Source: Streptomyces spinosisporus (GTDB lineage: Bacteria > Actinomycetota > Actinomycetes > Streptomycetales > Streptomycetaceae). Taken from it: a DNA stretch of 64,000 nucleotides. The translations under genes and the position numbers were made by a program. Shown one piece after another: positions 24,136-32,401 of the stretch. The stretch spans positions 1 through 64,000 of the forward strand of contig NZ_JALDAX010000004.1 in NCBI RefSeq assembly GCF_022698145.1, read 5' to 3'. Positions within the stretch are counted from its first letter, which is position 1. Each line of letters starts with the position of its first letter. The notes below the pieces were generated by a model. That model searched no databases. It was not told the origin of the DNA and saw only the letters and a list, made by a program, of their open reading frames with translations.

Positions 24136-24840
24136 ATGGCAGACCAGACCCATGTCCTGTTCGTCGAGGACGACGACGTCATCCGCGAGGCGACCCAGCT
24201 CGCCCTGGAGCGGGACGGCTTCGCGGTCACCGCGATGCCCGACGGGCTGTCCGGCCTGGAGTCGTTCCGGGCGAACCGCCCCGACATCGCGCTGCTGGAC
24301 GTCATGGTGCCCGGCCTCGACGGGGTGAGTCTGTGCCGCCGTATCCGCGACGAGTCGACCGTGCCGGTGATCATGCTGTCCGCCCGCGCCGACTCGATCG
24401 ACGTCGTGCTGGGCCTGGAGGCGGGCGCCGACGACTACGTGACCAAGCCGTTCGACGGGGCCGTGCTGGTCGCGCGGATCCGGGCGGTGCTGCGGCGCTT
24501 CGGTCACGCGAGCGGTGGCGAGAAGGGCGACGAGCGTGACGCCGCGATGAGCGGCGGTGTGCTGACCTTCGGCGATCTGGAGATCGACACCGAGGGCATG
24601 GAGGTGCGCCGGGCCGGGCAGCCGGTGGCGCTGACGCCGACCGAGATGCGGCTGCTGCTGGAGTTCTCCTCCGCGCCGGGCACGGTCCTCTCCCGCGACA
24701 AGCTGCTGGAGCGGGTGTGGGACTACGGCTGGGGCGGAGACACCCGGGTGGTGGACGTCCATGTCCAGCGGCTGCGTACGAAGATCGGCCAGGACCGGAT
24801 CGAGACGGTCCGCGGCTTCGGCTACAAGTTGAAGGCCTGA
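24136..24840 (+). CDS. cseB: Response regulator CseB (234 aa)
   Basis: OmpR/PhoB-type regulator. Acidic pocket at VEDDD (residues 10-14), phosphoacceptor D55 (LLDVMVPG), and the conserved lysine in VTKPF. The C-terminal winged helix (ALTPTEMRLLLEFSSAPG, VDVHVQRLRTKIG) binds DNA. It is the known activator of sigE. An additional acidic linker (GGEKGDERDAAMSG) joins the domains. It is followed after 17 bp by its kinase cseC. Confidence 0.97.
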   Translation: MADQTHVLFVEDDDVIREATQLALERDGFAVTAMPDGLSGLESFRANRPDIALLDVMVPGLDGVSLCRRIRDESTVPVIMLSARADSIDVVLGLEAGADDYVTKPFDGAVLVARIRAVLRRFGHASGGEKGDERDAAMSGGVLTFGDLEIDTEGMEVRRAGQPVALTPTEMRLLLEFSSAPGTVLSRDKLLERVWDYGWGGDTRVVDVHVQRLRTKIGQDRIETVRGFGYKLKA

Positions 24841-24857
24841 GCGGGGACACCAGGGAC

Positions 24858-26276
24858 ATGCGGGGGACATTCCGGCGCCCGAGCAGTGCCGACACAGCCG
24901 ACGGCACGGGCATCCGTACGGGCCTGAGCACCGGCATCCGTACGGGCCTGAGCACCGGCATCCGTACGGGTCTGAGCACGGGCCTCCGTACGGGCCTGAG
25001 GTGGAAGCTCAGCGCGGCGATCGCCCTGGTCGGCGCGCTGGTGGCGATCGCGCTCAGCCTGGTCGTGCACAACGCCGCCCGGGTCTCGATGCTGGACAAC
25101 GCGCGCGATCTCGCCGACGAGCGCGTCCAGATCGCACAGCGCAGCTACGAGCTGTCCAACCGGCCGAACTTCCCGAACGTCAAGCTCGACGACCCCCGGC
25201 TGCCGTCGGCGCTGCGCGCGAAGGTCCAGGAGGGGCGCCGGGCGACCTATGTGACGGACGGGCGCGACGGTGTGCCGGACATCTGGGCCGCCGTACCGGT
25301 CAAGGACGGGCACGTCCTGTCGCTGCACACCGGCTTCACCGACCGCAGCACGGACATCCTCAACGACCTCGACCAGGCCCTGGTGATCGGCTCCATCGCG
25401 GTCGTCCTCGGCGGCAGCGCGCTGGGCGTGCTCATCGGAGGCCAGCTCTCGCGCCGGCTGCGCAAGGCGGCGGCCGCGGCCAACCAGGTCGCCAAGGGCG
25501 AGTCGGACGTACGGGTGCGGGACGCGATCGGCGGGGTCGTACGCGACGAGACCGACGATCTCGCGCGAGCCGTGGACGCCATGGCGGACACCCTGCAGCA
25601 GCGTCTGGAGGCCGAGCGGCGGGTCACCGCGGACATCGCGCACGAGCTGCGCACCCCGGTGACGGGGCTGCTGACGGCGGCGGAACTGCTGCCGCCCGGC
25701 CGTCCCACCGAACTGGTCCTGGACCGCGCGAAGGCCATGCGCACCCTCGTCGAGGACGTGCTGGAGGTGGCCCGTCTGGACGGGGCGTCCGAGCGGGCCG
25801 AGCTGCAGGACATCATCCTCGGTGAGTTCGTCTCCCGGCGGGTGGCGGCGAAGGACCCGGCCGTCGAGGTGCGGGTGGTGCACGAGTCGATGGTGACGAC
25901 CGATCCGCGACGCCTTGAACGCGTCCTGTTCAACCTGCTGGCCAACGCCGCCCGGCACGGCAAGCCGCCGATCCAGGTCACCGTCGAGGGCCGGGTCATC
26001 CGCGTCCGCGACCACGGCCCCGGCTTCCCCGCCGACCTCCTCGCCGACGGCCCGAGCCGCTTCCGCACCGGCAGCAGCGACCGCGCGGGCCACGGCCACG
26101 GCCTGGGCCTCACCATCGCCGCAGGCCAGGCCCGCGTCCTCGGCGCCCGCCTCACCTTCCGCAACATCCGCCCCGCAGGCGCCCCGGACGACGTCCCGTC
26201 GGAGGGCGCGGTAGCAGTCCTGTGGCTACCGGAACATGCCCCGACGAACACGGGCAGCTACCCGATGCTGCCGTAG
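24858..26276 (+). CDS. cseC: Sensor histidine kinase CseC (472 aa)
   Basis: Membrane kinase sensing envelope damage and phosphorylating CseB. Transmembrane helices at about 50-71 and 175-196 flank an extracytoplasmic sensor of about 100 residues; a HAMP linker follows; the phosphorylated histidine is H262 (DIAHELRTPVTG); the ATPase domain has LLANAARHG and DHGPGF. Start ATG 24858. Unusual feature: residues about 17-48 before the first helix are an eight-residue repeat (GIRTGLST, three and a half copies), specified by a 24-bp DNA repeat; such a tail is not a normal part of this family. Confidence 0.95.
   Translation: MRGTFRRPSSADTADGTGIRTGLSTGIRTGLSTGIRTGLSTGLRTGLRWKLSAAIALVGALVAIALSLVVHNAARVSMLDNARDLADERVQIAQRSYELSNRPNFPNVKLDDPRLPSALRAKVQEGRRATYVTDGRDGVPDIWAAVPVKDGHVLSLHTGFTDRSTDILNDLDQALVIGSIAVVLGGSALGVLIGGQLSRRLRKAAAAANQVAKGESDVRVRDAIGGVVRDETDDLARAVDAMADTLQQRLEAERRVTADIAHELRTPVTGLLTAAELLPPGRPTELVLDRAKAMRTLVEDVLEVARLDGASERAELQDIILGEFVSRRVAAKDPAVEVRVVHESMVTTDPRRLERVLFNLLANAARHGKPPIQVTVEGRVIRVRDHGPGFPADLLADGPSRFRTGSSDRAGHGHGLGLTIAAGQARVLGARLTFRNIRPAGAPDDVPSEGAVAVLWLPEHAPTNTGSYPMLP
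24909..25001 (+). repeat. 24-bp tandem repeat in the cseC N-terminus
   Basis: Units at 24909-24932, 24933-24956, 24957-24980 and a partial unit 24981-25001, each beginning GGCATCCGTACGGG or GGCCTCCGTACGGG. The first two are identical and the others differ by single bases. In frame they add GIRTGLST units to the cytoplasmic N-terminus of the kinase. Confidence 0.93.
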
Positions 26277-26318
26277 CCGACTCTCCCAGGACCTCACGCC
26301 AACCGCCGCGCCGACCGC

Positions 26319-27188
26319 TCATACATCCGCGACCAGCAACTCCTCCCCCCGAGACGGCCGCAACCCGTCCACCCGCCCCGCGAAGTACCGCTTCTCCAGG
26401 TCGGCTGCCGACACGTGTCGGGCCTTGCGGAAGCCGGTCTCGTGGGCGAGGGCGAGGATTTCTGGTGGTCTGTAGAAGGTGCGGAAGGGGGTTCCAGCGG
26501 CTTCGGCGCCCTTCATCGCGGTCCGGAGGCGGGGCTGTTCCTCGGGCTCGACGTCCTCGACGGGCCGCAGGAAGGTGGAGACCAGGGTCGAGCCGGGCGC
26601 GAGGGACGCGACCAGCCGGAAGGTCGTCCTGATCGCCTCCGGGGTGAGATACATGGTCACGCCCGCCGAGGCCACCACGGCGGGCCGCCCGGGATCGAGC
26701 CCGCCCGCGAGCAGCTGCCCCCACCAGTCGCCCTCGAAGTCGACGGGCACCAGCCGCAGCCACTCGGGAACCCCGAACCCGAGTTCTTCGAGCCGCCGCC
26801 GCTTCCACTCCTGCGGCCCGGCCTGGTCGACCTCGAAGACGCGCAGCCCTCCGGCCCCGACGTCCGGCCGGCGCTGGGCGAAGGTGTCGAGCCCGGCGCC
26901 GAGGACGACGTACTGATCGAGCCCCTCCCCCGCCCGCTCCACGACGAGATCCTCGACGAACCGGGCCCGCGCGACGATGGACGCGCGCATGCGCCGCGTG
27001 CCGACGACGTCCATGTCGGGCCGCTCGCGCCAGTCCTCACCGGGCCCCGCGCCGGGGCCGGCGAGCCGCAGCCCGACCTCGTCCTCGATCACGTACGGCG
27101 GCGGATCGGCCCGTAGATGCAGGGCCCGCCACAGGGCGACCCGCACGGCGGTGTGCTCGGCGGCGACCTCGCCCGTGCCGTCCGTCAC
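26319..27188 (-). CDS. SAM-dependent methyltransferase, TIGR00027/leucine carboxyl methyltransferase type (289 aa)
   Basis: Belongs to the actinobacterial group of putative O-methyltransferases with the motif LDQYVVLGAGLDTFAQRRP, which binds SAM, followed by VFEVDQAGPQEWKRRRL. A further conserved segment VASAGVTMYLTPEAI lies near residue 180. GTG 27188 overlaps the preceding VOC gene as GTGA. Third gene of an AraC-VOC-methyltransferase operon, which suggests modification of a small, possibly toxic, molecule. Substrate unknown. Confidence 0.9.
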   Translation of the reverse strand: MTDGTGEVAAEHTAVRVALWRALHLRADPPPYVIEDEVGLRLAGPGAGPGEDWRERPDMDVVGTRRMRASIVARARFVEDLVVERAGEGLDQYVVLGAGLDTFAQRRPDVGAGGLRVFEVDQAGPQEWKRRRLEELGFGVPEWLRLVPVDFEGDWWGQLLAGGLDPGRPAVVASAGVTMYLTPEAIRTTFRLVASLAPGSTLVSTFLRPVEDVEPEEQPRLRTAMKGAEAAGTPFRTFYRPPEILALAHETGFRKARHVSAADLEKRYFAGRVDGLRPSRGEELLVADV

Positions 27189-27619
27189 CCGAAGTCCTTG
27201 GAGAAGTCGAGCTCCTCGCTGCGCTGGGTCAGTGAGTACCAGTTGCCGTTGTCGTCGCGGAAGATCGCCTCGATGCCGTACGGCCGCTCCTGCGGCGACT
27301 GGAGGAACTCGACGCCGCGTGCCCTGAAGGTCTCGTAGTCCCCCCGGCAGTCGTCGGTCCGGAACGCCCCCGCACCGACCACCCCTTTGCTCACCAGCCT
27401 CTTCAGCGCCTCCGCGGACTCGGGGTCGAGCCCCGGGCCGTCGAGGCTCATCAGGGCCAGCTCGACGTCCGTCTGCTCCTTGGCGCCGACGGTGATCCAC
27501 GTCATGTCGCCCATGGAGATCTCGTTGCGCACCTCGAAGTCCAGCTTCTCGGTGAAGAAGGCCTTGGTGCGCTGCTGGTCGAAGGTCCATACGGTGCTGA
27601 TGCCGAGGCCCAGGATCAT
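27185..27619 (-). CDS. VOC-family (glyoxalase/bleomycin-resistance fold) protein (144 aa)
   Basis: Small vicinal-oxygen-chelate protein with the expected beta-alpha-beta-beta-beta modules (MILGLGISTVWTFDQQRTKAFFTEKLDFEV; RARGVEFLQSPQERPYGIEAIFRDDNGNWYSL). The final E/GIEAIFRDDNGN segment is the usual metal or substrate loop. ATG 27619 overlaps the regulator stop as ATGA; the stop overlaps the methyltransferase start. Enzyme or binding role cannot be told apart. Confidence 0.9.
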   Translation of the reverse strand: MILGLGISTVWTFDQQRTKAFFTEKLDFEVRNEISMGDMTWITVGAKEQTDVELALMSLDGPGLDPESAEALKRLVSKGVVGAGAFRTDDCRGDYETFRARGVEFLQSPQERPYGIEAIFRDDNGNWYSLTQRSEELDFSKDFG

Positions 27620-28092
27620 GGCTCTGCTCTCCCCTGATCGGTTCCGGTGTCCTGTCCGTCACCGTAGGCAGCGCGGCCTTCGGGGCGCTTCTTCAAAGTT
27701 GCGCTGGGGAAGCCGCCGGCCCACAACATCGCGTAGCACCCGGGGATCAGGGCGGCCCCACGGCCCACGTGCTCTCTGCGGTACTCGCTCGGCGTCAGCC
27801 CGGTCCGCGCCTTGAACCGCGCCGAGAACGTCCCGAGACTGCTGAACCCGACCAGATGACAGATCTCCGTGACGCTCAGGTCCGCGCCACGCAGCATCTC
27901 CTCGGCCCGCTCGATGCGCCGGTGCGTCAGATACTGCCCGGGCGTCTCCCCGTACGCCTCCTTGAACGCCCGCAGGAAGTGATACCGCGAGTACCCGGCC
28001 CGCGCCGCCACCCCGTCCAGATCCAGCTCCGGATCGGCCCAGTCACGGTCCATGGCGTCCTTGCCGAGCCGCAACTGCCGCATCTTGTCCAT
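27616..28092 (-). CDS. AraC-family transcriptional regulator, short form (158 aa)
   Basis: Consists almost only of the AraC DNA-binding domain: first helix-turn-helix LDGVAARAGYSRYHFLRAFK, second VTEICHLVGFSSLGTFSARFKARTGLTPSEYRR. A C-terminal extension of about 50 residues follows. Start ATG 28092 (MDKMRQLRLGKD) chosen because upstream codons are proline-rich and run into a terminator; no strong ribosome site is visible. First gene of a three-gene coupled operon and its likely regulator. Confidence 0.88.
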   Translation of the reverse strand: MDKMRQLRLGKDAMDRDWADPELDLDGVAARAGYSRYHFLRAFKEAYGETPGQYLTHRRIERAEEMLRGADLSVTEICHLVGFSSLGTFSARFKARTGLTPSEYRREHVGRGAALIPGCYAMLWAGGFPSATLKKRPEGRAAYGDGQDTGTDQGRAEP

Positions 28093-28166
28093 GGAGCCGA
28101 TGGTGACACGGAGGTCTGACAGCGGCCCGGGGCCACTTGGACACGAAGAAGACCCCGGGACATGAA

Positions 28167-28204
28167 GAAGGCCCCCCGGGGCGGACACCATCCGGGGGGC
28201 CTTC
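28167..28204 (-). terminator. Terminator downstream of the MFS gene
   Basis: GAAGGCCCCCCGG (28167-28179) pairs perfectly with CCGGGGGGCCTTC (28192-28204) around a 12-base loop, between the MFS stop and the AraC-family gene, both on the minus strand. Confidence 0.85.
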
Positions 28205-28221
28205 GGTTCACTGTCGGGACA

Positions 28222-29799
28222 TCACACCGCTTCGACGACCGCCGCCTGCGCGGCGTCCTCCTGCTCCGCCTTGGGCGCGGCCGGCCCCGCCCCGCGCAGC
28301 GTGACCTCCTTCACGAACACCGCCGCGATCAGCGCGCCCACGGCCACGATCGCGCCGAGCAGGAAGGCCGAGTGGACACCCGCCGACACCGCGTGCTGGT
28401 AGGCCTCACGCGCCACCGCCGGCAGCTTCTCCAGGCTCTTCGCGTCCAGCTGCGCCGACTTCTCGGTGATCTTCGAGCCCAGCGAACCGGCCCGCTGGGA
28501 CATGACGTCCTGGACCCGGTTGTTGAACAGCGCGCCCATGATCGCGACACCGAAGGAGGAGCCGAGCGTACGGAACAGGGTGGTCGACGAGGAGGCGACG
28601 CCCATGTCCTTCATCTCGACGCTGTTCTGCGCGACCAGCATGGTGATCTGCATCAGGCAGCCCATGCCGAGACCGACCACGGCCATGAACACACCGGACA
28701 TGAACCGCGAGGTCCCCGTGTCCATCGTCGACAGCAGATACAGACCGACGATCATCAGGGCGCTGCCGACGACCGGGAACACCTTGTACTTGCCGGTGTT
28801 CGTGGTCACCCGCCCGGCCACCATGGAGGTGACCAGCATCGCGCCGAGCATCGGCAGCAGCAGCAGACCGGAGTTGGTCGCGGAGGCGCCCTGCACCGAC
28901 TGCTGGTACAGCGGCAGGAACAGCGTCGCACCGAACATCACGAAGCCGGTGATGAAGCCGATGAGCGACATCAGCGTGAAGTTGCGGCTGCGGAAGATGT
29001 GCAGCGGAACCACCGGCTCGGCGGCCTTGGTCTGCCAGAACACGAACCCGATCAGCGAGGCCACGCCGATGCCGATCAGTTCCATGATCCGCGCGGAGGT
29101 CCAGGCGTACTGCGTGCCGCCCCAGGTGGTGACCAGCACGATCGCGGTGATGCCGACGGTCAGCAGGACGACACCGAGGTAGTCGATGCCCGCCTTGGCC
29201 CGCTTCTTCGGCAGGTGCAGCACCACACTGATCAGGCCGAGCGCGAAGATGCCGAGCGGCAGGTTGATGTAGAACGACCAGCGCCAGCCCCAGTTGTCGG
29301 TGATGGTGCCGCCGACCAGCGGGCCGCCGATCATCGCCAGCGCCATCACGCCGGCCATCATGCCCTGGTACTTGCCGCGCTCCCGCGGCGGGATCAGGTC
29401 ACCGATGATCGCCATGACGCCGACCATCAGACCGCCGGCGCCGAGGCCCTGCACGGCGCGGAAGCCGATCAGCTCGCCCATGTTCTGGGCCATGCCGCTG
29501 AGCGCGGAGCCGATCAGGAAGATCACGATCGAGGTCATGAAGGTGGCCTTGCGGCCGTACATGTCACCGAGCTTGCCCCAGATCGGGGTGGCCGCCGCGG
29601 TGGCCAGCGTGTACGCCGTCACCACCCACGACAGGTGCTCCAGGCCGCCGAGCTCGCCCACGATCGTCGGCATCGCCGTACCCACGATCATGTTGTCGAG
29701 CATCGCCAGCATCATGGTGATCATGAGCGCGAGCAGAACGACCCGTACGCTCTTCGGTTGTTTGTCCGGCTTGGTCTCGACCGTCTGTGTGTCCGCCAT
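28222..29799 (-). CDS. MFS drug exporter, DHA2 family with 14 transmembrane segments (525 aa)
   Basis: Proton-coupled multidrug efflux protein. The first helix region contains LDNMIVGTAMPTIVGEL, the DHA2 signature; later come WGKLGDMYGRK (motif A), RAVQGLGAGG (motif B region) and GPLVGGTI (motif C). Length and hydrophobicity fit 14 helices. GGGGAG precedes ATG 29799. Divergent from a TetR regulator with shared operators in a 177-bp gap, so drug-responsive derepression is likely. Confidence 0.95.
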   Translation of the reverse strand: MADTQTVETKPDKQPKSVRVVLLALMITMMLAMLDNMIVGTAMPTIVGELGGLEHLSWVVTAYTLATAAATPIWGKLGDMYGRKATFMTSIVIFLIGSALSGMAQNMGELIGFRAVQGLGAGGLMVGVMAIIGDLIPPRERGKYQGMMAGVMALAMIGGPLVGGTITDNWGWRWSFYINLPLGIFALGLISVVLHLPKKRAKAGIDYLGVVLLTVGITAIVLVTTWGGTQYAWTSARIMELIGIGVASLIGFVFWQTKAAEPVVPLHIFRSRNFTLMSLIGFITGFVMFGATLFLPLYQQSVQGASATNSGLLLLPMLGAMLVTSMVAGRVTTNTGKYKVFPVVGSALMIVGLYLLSTMDTGTSRFMSGVFMAVVGLGMGCLMQITMLVAQNSVEMKDMGVASSSTTLFRTLGSSFGVAIMGALFNNRVQDVMSQRAGSLGSKITEKSAQLDAKSLEKLPAVAREAYQHAVSAGVHSAFLLGAIVAVGALIAAVFVKEVTLRGAGPAAPKAEQEDAAQAAVVEAV

Positions 29800-29852
29800 G
29801 GTGCCCACTCCCCTAGGAACTCTTGGAACTTCCTGCATCCCCCCGGCCGGCC

Positions 29853-29949
29853 ACTTACTTGCCGCCCGGCTAGTTGTCTACACTGGAAGAAGTTAGACCC
29901 CCAACTAGCCGGGCGTCAAGTAAGTTTTCTAGTCGGGCGGCAAGTAAGT
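29853..29949. promoter_or_regulatory. Three TetR-type operator sites and divergent promoters
   Basis: A roughly 21-23 bp element occurs three times: inverted at 29853-29875 (ACTTACTTGCCGCCCGGCTAG...), and direct at 29903-29925 and 29929-29949 (...CTAGCCGGGCGTCAAGTAAG type). For the MFS gene, minus-strand TTGACG (29914-29919) and TCTAAC (29892-29897) are spaced by 16 bases; the second site covers the -35 box and the first lies in the leader. The third lies just before the TetR gene. Confidence 0.82.
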
Positions 29950-29976
29950 TTCCGTGTGAGCGCAAGGAGTACGAGG

Positions 29977-30573
29977 ATGGGCGTCACCATGGACGGCACC
30001 AAACAGCAGCGCCGCGGGAACACGCGCCAGCGCATCCAGGACGTGGCCCTCGAACTCTTCGCCGAGCAGGGCTACGAGAAGACGTCGTTGCGCGAGATCG
30101 CCGAGCGCCTCGACGTCACCAAGGCGGCGCTGTACTACCACTTCAAGACGAAGGAAGAGATCCTCGTCAGCATCTTCGAGGATCTCTCCGAGCCGATCGT
30201 GGAACTGATCGAGTGGGGCAAGGCGCAGCCGCAGACGCTGGAGACCAAGCAGGAGATCATCCGCCGCTACAGCGAGACGCTGGCGGGCGCGACCCCGCTG
30301 TTCCGCTTCATGCAGGAGAACCAGGCGGCGGTGAAGGAACTGCGCATCGGCGAGATGTTCCGCAACCGCATGATGGGCATGCGCGACATCCTCATCGACC
30401 CGGACGCCGATCTGATCGACCAGGTGCGCTGCGTCAGCGCGATGTTCACGCTGCACGCCGGGATGTTCGCCCTCAACGACCTGGAGGGCGACCCCGAGAC
30501 CAAGCGCAAGGCCGTGCTCGAGGTCGCCACCGATCTGGTGACCCAGGCGCACCGGGGCGCCGACTCGCCGTAG
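29977..30573 (+). CDS. TetR-family repressor of the adjacent MFS exporter (198 aa)
   Basis: N-terminal helix-turn-helix RQRIQDVALELFAEQGYEKTSLREIAERLDVTKAALYYHFKTKEEIL. The C-terminal ligand domain is of the common actinobacterial type (FALNDLEGDPETKRKAVLEVATDLV). AAGGAG lies 7 bases before ATG 29977. Divergent orientation to the MFS gene and the three matching operators make repression of both genes very likely. Confidence 0.95.
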   Translation: MGVTMDGTKQQRRGNTRQRIQDVALELFAEQGYEKTSLREIAERLDVTKAALYYHFKTKEEILVSIFEDLSEPIVELIEWGKAQPQTLETKQEIIRRYSETLAGATPLFRFMQENQAAVKELRIGEMFRNRMMGMRDILIDPDADLIDQVRCVSAMFTLHAGMFALNDLEGDPETKRKAVLEVATDLVTQAHRGADSP

Positions 30574-30578
30574 GAGAA

Positions 30579-30599
30579 GGCGCGCCGGGAAGGCGCGCC
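30579..30599. terminator. Hairpin between convergent TetR and M23 genes
   Basis: Two copies of the self-complementary octamer GGCGCGCC (30579-30586 and 30592-30599) are separated by 5 bases and can pair as an 8-bp stem, suitable as a bidirectional terminator. Confidence 0.6.
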
Positions 30600-30631
30600 G
30601 GAAGTGCACCGGAGAGGTGCGGGAGGCCGTA

Positions 30632-31327
30632 TTACAGGCTCAGGCCCTTGGCCCGCAGGAAGGAGACCGGGTCGATGGCCGAGCCGTAGTTCGCCGTCTT
30701 GCGGATCTCGAAGTGCAGGTGCGGGCCGCTGGAGTTACCGGTGTTGCCCGAGCGGGCTATGTGCTGGCCGGTGGTGACGACCTGGCCGACATGGACGTCG
30801 ATCCGGGAGAGGTGGGCGTACTGCGAGTACGTCCCGTTGCCGTGCTTGATGACGATGGCGTTGCCGTACGCCGGACCGTCGCCGGCGCCGTTGCCGCCGG
30901 CCTTGACGACGGTGCCGCCGTGCGCGGCGACGACGTTGGTGCCGCTCGGCACGGCGAAGTCCTGGCCGCTGTGCTTGTGCGCCCACATGCCGCCGGCCTG
31001 GTCGAACTTCGCGGAGAGCGCGTACTTCTTGACCGGGTGCATCCAGGAGGCGGCCTTCTTGGCGGCCGCGGCCTTCTTGGCGGCGGCCTTCTTCTTCGCG
31101 ACCTCCTGCGCCTTCGCCTTCGCGGCGGCGGCGTTCTTGGCGGCCTTGGCCTGCGCGGCGGCCTGCGCCTGCACGGCGCTCGCGGTGCCGGCGGCGGGCG
31201 AGGCGTCGGCAGCGGCCGCGACCCCGGCCCCCAGCACGACCGATGCCCCCAGTCCTGCGGCCAGAACGGCGGCGCGGGTGCGGAGCTGGGACGTACGGGT
31301 GGAACGGGACGTGACACGCGAAGACAT
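30632..31327 (-). CDS. Secreted M23-family metallopeptidase (231 aa)
   Basis: Peptidoglycan endopeptidase. A signal peptide covers about residues 1-40 (AAVLAAGLGASVVLGAGVAAAADA). An Ala/Lys-rich, probably coiled or wall-associated linker follows (45-93). The LytM domain has zinc ligands H119 and D123 (HKHSGQDF) and H205, with H203 catalytic (GPHLHFE). The C-terminus LRAKGLSL closes the domain. Start ATG 31327. It has an unusually long upstream region with possible operators. Confidence 0.95.
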   Translation of the reverse strand: MSSRVTSRSTRTSQLRTRAAVLAAGLGASVVLGAGVAAAADASPAAGTASAVQAQAAAQAKAAKNAAAAKAKAQEVAKKKAAAKKAAAAKKAASWMHPVKKYALSAKFDQAGGMWAHKHSGQDFAVPSGTNVVAAHGGTVVKAGGNGAGDGPAYGNAIVIKHGNGTYSQYAHLSRIDVHVGQVVTTGQHIARSGNTGNSSGPHLHFEIRKTANYGSAIDPVSFLRAKGLSL

Positions 31328-31448
31328 AGCAACCCTTGTGAGTCGGGGACAGAAAAAGACCACCCGACGCACTCGCTGCCCGCCGGATGGGCCATTCCTT
31401 GGTAACCCCGGGACCCACTCATCCCAAAACATGTGATCTACGACGGAA

Positions 31449-31473
31449 GTTAGTACCTCACCTCATTACTAAC
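31449..31473. promoter_or_regulatory. Inverted repeat upstream of the M23 gene
   Basis: GTTAGTA (31449-31455) and TACTAAC (31467-31473) are perfect 7-bp arms with an 11-base centre, about 120-145 bp upstream of the M23 start codon. A candidate operator. Confidence 0.45.
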
Positions 31474-31550
31474 CGCCTCTTGACACATCCCTCATTCAGG
31501 ACACATCCGCACCGAACCGCCCACGACGCCCCATCCGCCCGTCCGATTCC

Positions 31551-31564
31551 AGGACTAAAGTCCT
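31551..31564. promoter_or_regulatory. DevR/DosR-like box
   Basis: AGGACTAAAGTCCT fits the core GGACTWWAGTCC of the dormancy-regulator site known from mycobacteria and found for DevR homologues in streptomycetes. It is about 220 bp from either flanking start codon. Confidence 0.5.
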
Positions 31565-31785
31565 TTTTGCCCGGACCTGCTCATCCACTATTCCGGGTAG
31601 TAACGGACAATTCGCCTGTGCGGCATGTCACCGGAGTTCAGATTTCAACCACCCAATGTGCGGCACAACTTGTGATGCACATCTCTGGCTACCTACCCCC
31701 CGGTAACCCTACGGTTCCTCTCGCGCCACCCTCGCCACCGAACATGCACCAGACAACGGCATACGGACGAGAGGACCCCCCACCC

Positions 31786-32385
31786 ATGACAAGCCGACGC
31801 CCCTGGGCACGCCGTGCAGTGGTCGCCGCAGTCTCCACCACTGCCCTTGTGGCACTGGCCGCCCCCGCCGACGCGGCGACGAGCACCGAGGACGTCGACT
31901 ACGCGACCTGGCAGAAGGACTGCCAGTCGGTGATGGACCAGGCCCTGCCCTATCTCCAGCAGCGCATCGCCGCGGCCACCCCGGGTGAGAAGCAGGCGAT
32001 CGTCTTCGACATCGACAACACCACGCTGGAGACCGACTTCGGCTTCAGCTTCCCGCAGCCGGCCAACAAGCCGGTCCTGAACGTCGCCGAGTACGCCCAG
32101 GACCACGGCGTCTCGATCTTCTTCGTCACCGCCCGCCCGGGCATCATCCAAGCCCCCACCGAGTGGAACCTCGAACACGACGGCTACCAGGTCTCCGGCC
32201 TCTACGTCCGCGGCCTGTTCGACCTCTTCAAGGACGTCGCCGCCTACAAGACCGCCCAGCGCGTCGACATCGAGAACAAGGGCTACGACATCATCGCCAA
32301 CATCGGCAACAGCCCCACCGACCTGACGGGCGGCCACGCCGAAAAGACCTTCAAACTCCCGGACTACGACGGCCAGTTGTCCTGA
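31786..32385 (+). CDS. Secreted HAD-superfamily class B-type acid phosphatase (199 aa)
   Basis: Exported phosphatase. A Sec or Tat-type signal peptide with twin arginines (RRPWARRAVVAAVSTTALVAL) ends near residue 31 (ADAATS). The HAD motif I is FDIDNTTLE with nucleophile D75; motif II is FFVTARP, and the C-terminal IIANIGNSPTDL carries motif III aspartates. Start ATG 31786. Downstream a strong terminator separates it from clpC. It likely scavenges phosphate outside the cell. Confidence 0.92.
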   Translation: MTSRRPWARRAVVAAVSTTALVALAAPADAATSTEDVDYATWQKDCQSVMDQALPYLQQRIAAATPGEKQAIVFDIDNTTLETDFGFSFPQPANKPVLNVAEYAQDHGVSIFFVTARPGIIQAPTEWNLEHDGYQVSGLYVRGLFDLFKDVAAYKTAQRVDIENKGYDIIANIGNSPTDLTGGHAEKTFKLPDYDGQLS

Positions 32386-32401
32386 CCTGCCCTGAGCATG
32401 C

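Larger units (their letters stand above)
31328..31785. other. Long divergent intergenic region between M23 peptidase and acid phosphatase
   Basis: 458 bp without a supported gene. It is less GC-rich than the surroundings and carries a DevR/DosR-like box (31551-31564), an inverted repeat at 31449-31473, and two copies of TGTGCGGCA 40 bp apart (31617 and 31657). Promoters for both flanking genes should lie here. Confidence 0.6.

Noticed and set aside
28162..29976. Long plus-strand frame leading into the TetR gene
   Set aside because: Antisense of the MFS gene; the true TetR start is ATG 29977 with AAGGAG in front.
31328..31450. Possible c-di-AMP (ydaO) riboswitch before the M23 peptidase, considered because disA is nearby and such switches control wall hydrolases
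   Set aside because: The conserved ydaO core elements are not recognisable in the leader.
31637..31660. Possible PHO box before the acid phosphatase (GTTCAGATTTC-like repeat)
   Set aside because: Only about 4-5 of 7 positions match in each unit; too weak to call.
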